A stretch of 64,000 bases of DNA, from the IMG/VR virus record IMGVR_UViG_3300007760_000001, positions 1-64,000 of that record; one strand, written 5' to 3'. The translations under genes were made by a program, and so were the position numbers. Position 1 is the stretch's first letter, and every line of letters begins with the position of its first letter. The notes under the pieces were generated by a model, which ran no database searches, was not told where the DNA came from, and saw nothing but the letters and a program-made list of their open reading frames with translations. This document shows positions 56,896 through 64,000 of this stretch, in pieces. The stretch comes from a virus.

Positions 56896-59111
56896 TGTTG
56901 TGTAGGTAGGTGCAGCCACATTTCTTGTGTTTGGTGTGTACCGCACTGCGTTGGTTTATGTTTCAGTTTTGAGAGAGATTGAAACTGAAACACTCCAAAA
57001 GCAGCGGGAGAGAACCGCATAGTTCTATGAATAGGTAACAATAGGGGATCAATCGAATAACTGTCCCATAACCAAGCCCCTTGCTGGGCATCTTCGCCAC
57101 CACAAGCGGTTTCTTCAAGGATATCCATAAGGTTGTCGAACATCACTTGTGGGTTCGCAGTAAGCTGAAACCAAGACCCGCCAACGGAAACAGGCTCCCA
57201 CCCAAGAGGGCCAATTTGCCCCCCACCACCCGATTTGCTGAAAGTGTAGATGGATAAATCATCCGCAGCGGCGGCCCACTCTTGGATAAGGGGTTGTGTT
57301 GTCATGGGGTTAAGAAAACTTTGGCCGTGTTCATCAGAGAAGATAATTACGACGTGGTGAACATCCTCTCGCCAATTGATATGCCAGTTATCAATGCTGG
57401 GATCAGACCCCACTCCGAAGCCCCCCCAATTCAGTGGGGGTAGTGCGGGCACATCTCCAGGCTCAACCAGATTTCTAATGCTCAAAAGCAAAGCATCGTA
57501 AAGCATCTCGCTGCTCGTGGGTTCATCATCTACCGTCGCCAAATGCCCCAAGAACTGATTGAAGGGAACGAGATTGGTAGCCAAATGAAGAGTGTCATCG
57601 AAGTTTTGATCGATTGGCCCAACCACCAAACCCCATTGGACAACTTCTTGATCCGCATAATGGGTTGAAAACATACCCATCGCTTGCTGAACAGCATTGA
57701 TTGTAGAGGACATGGAGCCAGAGGTGTCCACGATGAAGAGGACATCGGTGTCTTCTAAGACATTTTCAATGACTCCATCACAGTTGTCATCCTGACCTGT
57801 GCATAAGTCTTCTTCCAGCGGCGTAACTTCTCCCAGACACATGTCTTCAACGAAAAACTCGTCTACAAAGTTGCCCCACTGACCACTTACGCACAACATA
57901 TCCCCAGGAGCGCAAACCCCAACATTCACGGTTCCTTCTGGCCCTGTGTAGCATTGGGCCATCAAATCCTCATCGATCAGTTCGTCGCAATCGTCATCAA
58001 AGTTGTTGCAAATCTCCTCCACAGGAGTCCCGCCTGTTGGGTCACACACTTCGTTTGGTTCGGGCAACCAATGGCACATAGCAAAACATTGTGTCATTTG
58101 AGTTGTTACACAGTTTTCATCGGCGCACTCGCAGGACTTGAACCCTTGTCCACAAAGGAGCGGGTCTTCCATGCACGGGATCAAGAACCCGATCATTTCG
58201 GGCGGGCAAGCACAATCCAGCCCATCATCGATCAGCCCATTACAGTCGTCATCTAATCCGTTGCACTCTTCGGGCATCGGGGGCTGTGCGGTGCATCCTG
58301 TCCAAGCTCCCTCAATGCAAAATTCAACCCCTTGCTCACAGTCGGTTTCACACCCTTGAAGCAACTCTTCGTCTGTCAATGCGTCACAGTCGTTATCGAG
58401 GCCGTCACAAACCTCTGGGACGGGTAGAGGGGCATCGCAAAGGACTAACTCGCCTTCGATGCAAAGAGCGTTTCCTGGCCCACACTCGGACTCACAGGGG
58501 TACTCCCCTTCGTCCACGACTCCATCGCAATCGTTATCTATCGCATCACAGATTTCGACCTCACACGGAACACAAGGGCCAGCCATGATCTGCCCCTTCT
58601 CGCAGGTGAAGTCTTGAAGTCCTGTATATTCCTCCCCGTTCTCATCTATGTCCGTGCAAGGGACATCTTCATTGACGATGATATCTGGGTTGGTGGGATC
58701 ACACTCAAGCCAATTTTCACACTCTCCCATACTGACCACTTGCCATTGGCAGTCGGGGTCGTTGGCGAAAGCGGGGGTACAAGGCTCTCCGTTGGCATCG
58801 CAGACATCTAAAACCAAGGCTTGCATATAGAGGGCGGGATCGTCTCCGGGAGGGTGGCCGTCAGGGGTGCAAAAGAACATTTGGGTTTTCCAGCACTGCT
58901 GCTGGTATTCATATTCTTCCCCACAATGACAAGGTACGCCGCAGCATCCCGAATCCGCTTCCTCATCGGGGGTATCCGCATCTATGAAGGGAATGTCGGC
59001 ATCTGAAGGGGTGGATATTCCCCGTTCAGGCACATCGGCTTCGTTCCCGCTTCTGTTTTCCGTACACCCGAAAACGGCCAATACCGCCAACAACCACAAT
59101 GTTTTCTTCAC
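56787..59111 (-). CDS. Lipoprotein with MopE-type repeats and VWA domain (774 aa)
   Basis: Signal peptide and lipobox VFGC (Cys 16). Residues about 20-180 are rich in Cys and Asp. From about 185 to 450 five repeats of the CDxxDNDCDGxxDE motif occur, as in MopE-type surface proteins, which bind metal. A VWA domain follows at about 455-660 with an intact MIDAS (DTSGSMS). The chain resembles surface adhesins of Myxococcota (CglB, the gliding motility adhesin, also is a VWA lipoprotein). The last 40 residues overlap the next gene and lack protein character, so the true end may have been shifted by a frameshift. Confidence 0.7.
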   Translation of the reverse strand: MKKTLWLLAVLAVFGCTENRSGNEADVPERGISTPSDADIPFIDADTPDEEADSGCCGVPCHCGEEYEYQQQCWKTQMFFCTPDGHPPGDDPALYMQALVLDVCDANGEPCTPAFANDPDCQWQVVSMGECENWLECDPTNPDIIVNEDVPCTDIDENGEEYTGLQDFTCEKGQIMAGPCVPCEVEICDAIDNDCDGVVDEGEYPCESECGPGNALCIEGELVLCDAPLPVPEVCDGLDNDCDALTDEELLQGCETDCEQGVEFCIEGAWTGCTAQPPMPEECNGLDDDCNGLIDDGLDCACPPEMIGFLIPCMEDPLLCGQGFKSCECADENCVTTQMTQCFAMCHWLPEPNEVCDPTGGTPVEEICNNFDDDCDELIDEDLMAQCYTGPEGTVNVGVCAPGDMLCVSGQWGNFVDEFFVEDMCLGEVTPLEEDLCTGQDDNCDGVIENVLEDTDVLFIVDTSGSMSSTINAVQQAMGMFSTHYADQEVVQWGLVVGPIDQNFDDTLHLATNLVPFNQFLGHLATVDDEPTSSEMLYDALLLSIRNLVEPGDVPALPPLNWGGFGVGSDPSIDNWHINWREDVHHVVIIFSDEHGQSFLNPMTTQPLIQEWAAAADDLSIYTFSKSGGGGQIGPLGWEPVSVGGSWFQLTANPQVMFDNLMDILEETACGGEDAQQGAWLWDSYSIDPLLLPIHRTMRFSPAAFGVFQFQSLSKLKHKPTQCGTHQTQEMWLHLPTQQCIHPNDVGFPKVRSCPIERNLKNQTGTQKLFRKNK

Positions 59112-59114
59112 AGC

Positions 59115-59426
59115 TTACCCCTTCTTCTTTGCTCCCTTACCCGAAGATTTTTTCTGAAAGCCCGACACAAAAACTTGATGTAGCAACACCCCAAAGGTCT
59201 GGATGGTCTTGTGCTCCATCTCGGCTTCCGCAAAGTGATTGAGGGCTTCAATCACCTCATGCCAAAAAGTTTCCCAAGCAAGGGAATCGGAGAGGCTTTT
59301 GTCCAAGTAGATCGACATCTTGTCCAGATCCCACATTCCGTAGGCTTCGGAATGTTCTACAAGGTCTTGTTTCATAACGACCTTTATTTCATGGCCGCCA
59401 ATTTGAATTTTGCTTGGGATTTCCAT
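59115..59426 (-). CDS. Putative HExxE-type metallopeptidase-like protein (103 aa)
   Basis: IQIGGHEIKVVMKQDL, then WHEVIEALNHFAEAEMEHKTIQTFGV. This wording (IxVGGxxYxV, WHExxEA, HxxIQT) is known from small phage proteins that look like gluzincin peptidases with HExxE in place of HExxH. Activity is uncertain. Three bases separate it from the VWA gene. Confidence 0.6.
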   Translation of the reverse strand: MEIPSKIQIGGHEIKVVMKQDLVEHSEAYGMWDLDKMSIYLDKSLSDSLAWETFWHEVIEALNHFAEAEMEHKTIQTFGVLLHQVFVSGFQKKSSGKGAKKKG

Positions 59427-59428
59427 CT

Positions 59429-60238
59429 CTAATCTGCCTCTTTCTCCTTTGTAGGAGGACTTTTCATGGCCTTATCTTTGACAGATTCCATGACTGTCCG
59501 AATTCCTGCATAGGGGGGAGAAAAAGCGATATTCTCAAATCCGACCAGAGTGCCACTGGTGACTCCCACTAATTCACCGTTCTCATTAACGATGGGGGAA
59601 CCAGAGCTACCGCTTTTTGTTGGGATTGTGTAAACGTCGTATGGGATCGGCACACCGCCCAAATCTGGGTTTGGTGGGGGGTATTCCGAAGTCGTTCCAG
59701 CACTCAAACCTTCCAGTATGGGCAGAAGGTCGGAGCCGAAGGTTCCTAAAGGAGCGGCCATGGCAAAGACTCTTTCGCCTCGCTTAGTGGGCCGTGGTGC
59801 CATTTCAAGGATGGCGGGAGGTCGCATACCTCTGATCTTTAGTACGCAAAGATCCAAACTCGGATAAATGTCTTCAACAGCCGCTTCGTAAGCGACACCG
59901 CCAAGAATCATTACTCGAACATAGGAACTGGTTTCGGGTTCAAAGAGTTCCCCATCAGGCCCTTGTAAGATAACTTTGTTCGGGGCACAGACATGGCCCG
60001 CCGTGATCCCCCATGAATCAAAACCATTTGTGGCGGCTATAAAACCAGAGCCAGAGAAGGAAGCCCGCCCAAGCTCCATGCACTGATCTCCCACACACGT
60101 AGAGAATACGACTCTCTTGATTACAAAGAGAAAGCTGTTGTGGGCGAACTGAGAGGGGTTCATCCGAGCGGTGCGAGCACAGGATGTGGTTAAAATAAGC
60201 AGTAGCATGGTGCTGATTATTACAATTTGCCGTTTCAT
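59429..60238 (-). CDS. Trypsin-like serine protease lipoprotein (269 aa)
   Basis: A lipobox LTTSC after a hydrophobic stretch (Cys 20). The catalytic triad is readable: His in ITAGHVC, Asp in SLDLCV and Ser in SGSSGSPIV. This is a secreted protease of the DegP/trypsin-like class, anchored to the outer membrane. Translation is coupled (ATGA) with the phosphoesterase upstream. A role in processing the neighbouring surface lipoproteins is possible. Confidence 0.75.
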   Translation of the reverse strand: MKRQIVIISTMLLLILTTSCARTARMNPSQFAHNSFLFVIKRVVFSTCVGDQCMELGRASFSGSGFIAATNGFDSWGITAGHVCAPNKVILQGPDGELFEPETSSYVRVMILGGVAYEAAVEDIYPSLDLCVLKIRGMRPPAILEMAPRPTKRGERVFAMAAPLGTFGSDLLPILEGLSAGTTSEYPPPNPDLGGVPIPYDVYTIPTKSGSSGSPIVNENGELVGVTSGTLVGFENIAFSPPYAGIRTVMESVKDKAMKSPPTKEKEAD

Positions 60239-61836
60239 TCTTCCCTCACAGGGCAAAACATGGTCCCGATAGGACCGTCTTCGAGATCCACTAAAACACC
60301 CATCAAACCAGCTTCACTGGTGACGTAGCCTTTGCCCGAATGCCATGCGTCTGGCGAAGCAAGGGAGGGCAATAGATAGTGTCTAATGCCGCCGATTTCT
60401 TGGATGCGTTGATGATGTAGGTGGCCGCCAAAAGCGACGTGGTGCCGAGCTTTGCCCCAATCGGCCCGCCGTTCTTTTGCCATAATAGGCCCCAGGTCTT
60501 TGACCTTGGCCGTATCGCCATGTGTAAAACAAGCTAAGGTAGTGCCAATAGACTGATACACACGCATCTGGTGGTTGCGAACCACCTCTACTCGATTGCT
60601 GCCCTCATATGCAGCGTGGAGATAAAGTAGGAGTGCGTGAGAGTTAGCCCGGTCATGGTTACCGGACATGAGCACAACTTTCACGGGAGCAACCTGTGAA
60701 AGAATATCGATATGCTCTCGTTGAAGTTCACAACCCGTCAAAAGAATCTCCAAAGCGGAGCCTTCCGAATCTTGGGGGGTGCCTTTCGTAGTCGCTTTCT
60801 CTGGCCCGATCCCATCAATGTGAAAGAAATCTGACCCTACGGCGACCGTAATACCTTGTGGTTGACCGGGTAATCGAGAGATCAAGTCTTCCGTACTTTG
60901 CATCAATCGTTTTCGGGCAATGGTTCGATTGTAATCGTGACCACTCTCTCCCGCCCATGAGTACATGCCCCAATGAAAATCTGTGGCTGAAGTGACTAAC
61001 CAGTAAGGCTTATCCGCCCGATGGAGCTTCAACTTCGGGACCGTGTACTCGGTGTGGAAATCTCCAACCCAACCTCGAATACGATTGAGAACTGTGGCCT
61101 CAAAATCCCACCAGCTTCGAGCGGCGGAGGCAGTCTCTCTGGCACCAAGCTCTTCCGTCTTGGTCGCCAAGGCTCCAAACTTTAGAGCTAAAGCGTCTTG
61201 CGCCAGTTCATCAACACCACGCTTTGCTACCTCTTCGGCTGAAAAGGGGGCTGAATCATGTGTGATCCCATGTGACTTAAGGTAGCCGACAACCCAGTTT
61301 CGAGGGAGGCCCGTGCGACGAGAGATCCCGTTCAGCGAAACAGGTTGTCCATCCCAATTTGAATACCAACGAAGAATAGAGCGATGGGCTTCACCAGATG
61401 TGGTTACCCATCCCTTTGCCTGTTGGATATATGTTTTGTAGGAGTCGCCCGCTTCGTCAAAGACATAGAGATTGTGCTCTACATCTATTGGCTCAAAGGC
61501 AAGGTCATCCGAGTTAGAGGCTTCTACCTCTAAGTCATCCTCTTCTAATGTGTTATCGGACGAGGCTTGTAGGGCCTCGAAAAACCGGATCGTTGTTAAA
61601 CGGTTCGGTTTGGTTGTTGGAGGGTTTGTATTTGGACCGCCCTCCTGCTTCACTCGTTTGATGCACAGGTCAACGTCCCATCGTTTCGGTTCGCTGCCCT
61701 CGGTCAGGGCCACTAACTGTATTAGGCCAGTACGACCTAATGGTACAGTGGCAACCTGATCTCCGTACTTCTCCCAGAGTAGGTCGGATCTTTCGCTCAA
61801 AGTAAAACCCCCATCCCGTAGCTTCGGGGTAGCCAA
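60235..61836 (-). CDS. Phage metallophosphoesterase with N-terminal HTH (533 aa)
   Basis: The C-terminal half has the calcineurin-like motifs in order: SATDFHWG (about 290), GSDFFH (about 340), SGNHDRAN (about 395), and HVAFGGHLHHQ (about 475). A helix-turn-helix-like segment (SLNGISRRTGLPRNWVVGYLK) lies near residue 170. This layout is known from phage phosphoesterases of unknown substrate, probably acting on DNA. The start appears to be a TTG at 61836, with an in-frame stop just upstream and no good ribosome binding site. Confidence 0.75.
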   Translation of the reverse strand: MATPKLRDGGFTLSERSDLLWEKYGDQVATVPLGRTGLIQLVALTEGSEPKRWDVDLCIKRVKQEGGPNTNPPTTKPNRLTTIRFFEALQASSDNTLEEDDLEVEASNSDDLAFEPIDVEHNLYVFDEAGDSYKTYIQQAKGWVTTSGEAHRSILRWYSNWDGQPVSLNGISRRTGLPRNWVVGYLKSHGITHDSAPFSAEEVAKRGVDELAQDALALKFGALATKTEELGARETASAARSWWDFEATVLNRIRGWVGDFHTEYTVPKLKLHRADKPYWLVTSATDFHWGMYSWAGESGHDYNRTIARKRLMQSTEDLISRLPGQPQGITVAVGSDFFHIDGIGPEKATTKGTPQDSEGSALEILLTGCELQREHIDILSQVAPVKVVLMSGNHDRANSHALLLYLHAAYEGSNRVEVVRNHQMRVYQSIGTTLACFTHGDTAKVKDLGPIMAKERRADWGKARHHVAFGGHLHHQRIQEIGGIRHYLLPSLASPDAWHSGKGYVTSEAGLMGVLVDLEDGPIGTMFCPVREE

Positions 61837-61864
61837 ACTTGGTTATTCTCTGTGCTTGCTTTAG

Positions 61865-61920
61865 TTTGGCCGCCCAAAAAGGGGGGAGATGTTCATTTGG
61901 CCGCCCAAGGGGGGGAGATG
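61865..61920. repeat. Two direct repeats in the promoter region of the 61836 gene
   Basis: Copy 1 (61865-61891) and copy 2 (61896-61920) share TTTGGCCGCCC, an A/G run and GGGGAGATG. Each contains a short palindrome-like TTGGGCGGCCAA on the other strand. They lie just upstream of the phosphoesterase start, so they may be operators. No gene spans them convincingly. Confidence 0.5.
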
Positions 61921-62015
61921 ACATGAAGCCACCGTTCATACACAGGGGAGCATAAAGGCCCTATCGAAACGAGGGTGGGGGCAGTACCCCCCAATCAACC
62001 CCCCTAAAGACTATC

Positions 62016-62043
62016 GGGGGGCTGATTTGTTATCGAAACGGTA
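62016..62043 (+). promoter_or_regulatory. GGGGGCT-14-ACGGTA element (rightward)
   Basis: GGGGGGCT, 14 bases, ACGGTA. The only copy with A instead of T at the first base of the second box. A CCCCCC run 10 bases before it can pair with the G run. The next gene starts 64 bases on. Confidence 0.65.
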
Positions 62044-62107
62044 AACTGGATAGTCCTCGAATTTGAGGATGGATAGCTCTTTGAAAAGGAGAAAAGGAGA
62101 AGATGGA

Positions 62108-62452
62108 ATGGAAAATAACCAGCAATTTTGGGAACTTTGGGGCAACTCAGAGGGCCAACGCTACTACAACTGCTCGAAATACAAGCGGATAGAAGGCTAT
62201 ACAGGAAACTCTTTGCATCGGTTTATTTTTGAGGATGAGGAAGGCATGAGGCTAAACGCTTGCTTTGAAGCGTATAAAACAAGCACTTCAGATGCTCCCA
62301 TTATGGGGCTACGAATGCTTTCTCTAATCCGAGAAGATACGGGTGAGGCCGTAAAGGTTGCCCCCACTTTGCAACAGTCCTTGTTTGGATTGGCTTTGGC
62401 CGCTGTTGCAGAACAGGACAAAGAGATTTTGGAAAACCTACCTGCTTGGTGA
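62108..62452 (+). CDS. Hypothetical protein (114 aa)
   Basis: GGAGAAG precedes the ATG at 62108. The product starts NNQQFWELWGNSEGQRYY and ends in an acidic helix. No family recognised. It precedes the deoxynucleoside kinase by 14 bases and is likely co-transcribed with it. Confidence 0.6.
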   Translation: MENNQQFWELWGNSEGQRYYNCSKYKRIEGYTGNSLHRFIFEDEEGMRLNACFEAYKTSTSDAPIMGLRMLSLIREDTGEAVKVAPTLQQSLFGLALAAVAEQDKEILENLPAW

Positions 62453-62466
62453 CGGTATGATTCCCT

Positions 62467-63123
62467 ATGCGGGGACGACTTATCACAGTCTGTGGTTTGA
62501 TTGGGTCTGGCAAATCCACTTTCACAAGGGATTTGGCGGATATACTCAAAGCTGTCCCATTAAGCGAACCTGCTGGTGATGAGCGCAACCCCTACCTTCC
62601 GCTGTTCTATGCGGATCGAAGGCGTTGGGCCTTCACCATGCAGACGCACCTTCTCCAGCAACGGAGTGAAGTCCACTGTCGGGCGTTCGAGGAAATCGAA
62701 CGAGGGCGAGATGTGGTGATGGACTCCTCAGTGTGGCAAGACATGGCCTACGCTGACATGCTGCACCGCATGGGGCATCTGAATAAGTATGAGTACGACA
62801 CCTACCGAGCTTTGGCACGGATGGTAGGTCGAGAAGCTATGCCGCCCGATGTTTGTGTTTTTCTCGAAGTGTCTGTCGAAGAGTGTTTCCAGCGAATCCA
62901 AACCCGAATGGGTGAGCAGGTTGAACGAACCTGTGAGGGCGGTATCGACCTCAATTACCTTAGGCACCTAAAAGATGCCATTGGCCACAACATCAGCAAA
63001 TTAGAGAACCGAGTTATGTTCCCTTGGGGTGACTATCTACCCTGCAAAGAGGAGCGAATGAGCCGTATCTCAAATCTTATGGTTCTCATTGAGGATGTCT
63101 GTCCTACCGTTTGCTTGCATTGA
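62467..63123 (+). CDS. Deoxynucleoside kinase (218 aa)
   Basis: P-loop GLIGSGKST (residues 10-18), the substrate-site SEPAGDERNPYLPLFY, a Q in the helix THLLQQRSEVH, and MDSSVWQDMAYA in place of the usual DRSxxxD are all in family order. A lid region with Arg (about 145-160) follows. It phosphorylates deoxynucleosides in the salvage pathway and is common in phages and eukaryotes. With the Nmad1-like protein it suggests the element shapes its own nucleotide pool. Confidence 0.8.
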   Translation: MRGRLITVCGLIGSGKSTFTRDLADILKAVPLSEPAGDERNPYLPLFYADRRRWAFTMQTHLLQQRSEVHCRAFEEIERGRDVVMDSSVWQDMAYADMLHRMGHLNKYEYDTYRALARMVGREAMPPDVCVFLEVSVEECFQRIQTRMGEQVERTCEGGIDLNYLRHLKDAIGHNISKLENRVMFPWGDYLPCKEERMSRISNLMVLIEDVCPTVCLH

Positions 63124-63332
63124 GGGGCAGTTTTTAACGGGGGTTTTATTCGGGTTTGATTTTGATCGAACCACAAAAACTCAGAATAACTTTTAGACTT
63201 AAAGTTCCAAAGCTGGGATCAAATAACGGGCCGCACCCCCCGAAGTAGCGGTTAGAGCAAGGCTTTAGCTCGATCCCGCTTGGGATCAATTCCCCTCATT
63301 TTTGCACCTTCGCAGATTTTGCCCCTAAACCC

Positions 63333-63413
63333 TTTATGGGGGGTTGCGGCAGAAACCCCCCATAAACAAAACAAAAGACCCCCGGCCCACTTATAGTAGG
63401 AAGGAGGTCTTTT
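63333..63413 (+). terminator. Tandem terminators after the kinase operon
   Basis: First hairpin TTTATGGGGGGTT/AACCCCCCATAAA (63333-63366), second AAAAGACC/GGTCTTTT (63373-63413) followed by TAGTTG. The second can act for both directions since the minus-strand gene at 63434 ends here. The stretch 63124-63332 holds no gene; only weak GC hairpins near 63230-63290. Confidence 0.8.
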
Positions 63414-63433
63414 TAGTTGTTGTGTTTAGGAAC

Positions 63434-64000
63434 TTACTTGTCGTCTTTTTCTTCGGGCGGGTCGTTGGAGAGAAGCACTTTGACTTCATCCTTCAACGCA
63501 CTGTCCCAACCACCAGGACGACTGTTCATCTGACCCACATACAAGAGCTTCCCCTTGGTGGGGTTGATTGAAGTTGGTCGAGAACGCTGGTCACTTGAAA
63601 GCTGAAAGTAGAGTTCGCCTTTTTGACTGTAAGCGAAACGAGTCAAGCGACCTGTGTAATAGATGGCCTCTCGGTCCTCGCCCTTGGAGATACCTCGTTT
63701 GATGTACTGAGCAAAAGATTGCTGATCAGACATGCTCGGTGGATTAGACCCACCTCGGAGATAGACACACTCAAGCACAAGACCGCTACGCTCCGAGCCA
63801 GAGGCCCCGATGCGAGCCATAGGAGTATGGCGATACATACCAGTAGACTTACCTGTCTTCGTACCCTCAATCCGAACGGGAGAGCCAATCTTTGACCCGC
63901 TGGACTTATGGATTTGAACAAGGCAGCCGTCGCTTTCGACCTTGGTGACTACGCCGTACTCTTCATGGTCGGCATAGTTGAACCTGTCGCAGATGTCTTG
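63434..64000 (-). CDS. Partial CDS at the right edge (188 residues seen)
   Basis: The frame is open from the stop at 63434 to the right edge, so the start lies outside the window. The first part (GVVTKVESDGCLVQIHKSSGSK..., later TPMARIGASGS) looks beta-rich; the last 90 residues start with SDQQSFAQYIKRGISKG and end in a proline-acidic tail. A fragment of a larger, probably structural or DNA-binding protein. An internal ATG at 63733 without a good ribosome binding site is an unlikely start. Confidence 0.6.
   Translation of the reverse strand, partial: QDICDRFNYADHEEYGVVTKVESDGCLVQIHKSSGSKIGSPVRIEGTKTGKSTGMYRHTPMARIGASGSERSGLVLECVYLRGGSNPPSMSDQQSFAQYIKRGISKGEDREAIYYTGRLTRFAYSQKGELYFQLSSDQRSRPTSINPTKGKLLYVGQMNSRPGGWDSALKDEVKVLLSNDPPEEKDDK

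Noticed and set aside
61670-61939. An open frame on the minus strand with an ATG upstream of the 533-aa gene
   Set aside because: It overlaps the phosphoesterase gene in another frame and would include the direct repeats as coding sequence; the sequence does not look like protein.
1-64000. CRISPR arrays, insertion sequences and attachment sites
   Set aside because: No regularly spaced direct repeats, transposase motifs or tRNA-end duplications were seen on reading both strands.

Overview
The window looks like part of a large double-stranded DNA phage or phage-plasmid genome, not a bacterial chromosome. Genes are packed end to end with ATGA or TGATG overlaps. Most match no metabolic family, and many short proteins are of types common in phages (zinc-knuckle proteins, tail-like giant protein, calcineurin-like phosphatases, deoxynucleoside kinase, Nmad1-type protein, holin-like peptides). 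No terminase, portal, capsid or DNA polymerase gene was recognised here, so the phage assignment is an inference. The lipoproteins at 56-60 kb, above all one with MopE-type CDxxDNDCDG repeats and a von Willebrand A domain, point to a Myxococcota-like (former deltaproteobacterial) host or gene source.

Layout. 0-13.3 kb (minus strand): a long operon of likely virion or ejected proteins that share two kinds of recurrent N-terminal tag: an MNxRQLxxxWF tag at the left and an LRxxLIRLAxxNPELRxxLLPLL tag further right. It includes a WLM-type metalloprotease and a ParB-like protein. 13.3-18.4 kb: small minus-strand genes, a histone-like protein with its own terminator on the plus strand, and three DUF3846-like paralogues. 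18.5-26.5 kb: a PPP-type phosphatase, zinc proteins, a papain/transglutaminase-like protein, a DOT1-like methyltransferase and a DUF2325/HTH protein. 26.5-35.7 kb: one 3064-residue fibre-like protein. 36-43.5 kb: a lysis-like pair, a WGR protein, SWIM zinc fingers and a metallophosphoesterase. 43.6-47.5 kb: an RNA-rich island with a tRNA-Ala, an apparently circularly permuted tRNA-Thr and two promoter-terminator units without convincing genes (about 0.3 and 0.75 kb). 49-55 kb: two adjacent type IB topoisomerases, one fused to a metalloprotease, a 2H phosphoesterase and a HAD domain. 55-62 kb: lipoproteins, a trypsin-like protease and a metallophosphoesterase. 62-64 kb: a deoxynucleoside kinase, tandem terminators and a CDS cut by the right edge.

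The strongest new signal is a two-part sequence, GGGGGCT, exactly 14 bases, then TCGGTA. It occurs 17 times (10 plus, 7 minus), nearly always just upstream of a gene or RNA on the same strand. It probably is a promoter read by a dedicated polymerase or sigma factor. It is absent from the long structural-type operons, so it may define a temporal class. The other main candidates are the permuted tRNA, the topoisomerase-protease-end-healing fusion, the shared protein tags and the long noncoding RNA units. All function names rest on motifs read by eye; no database search was possible.
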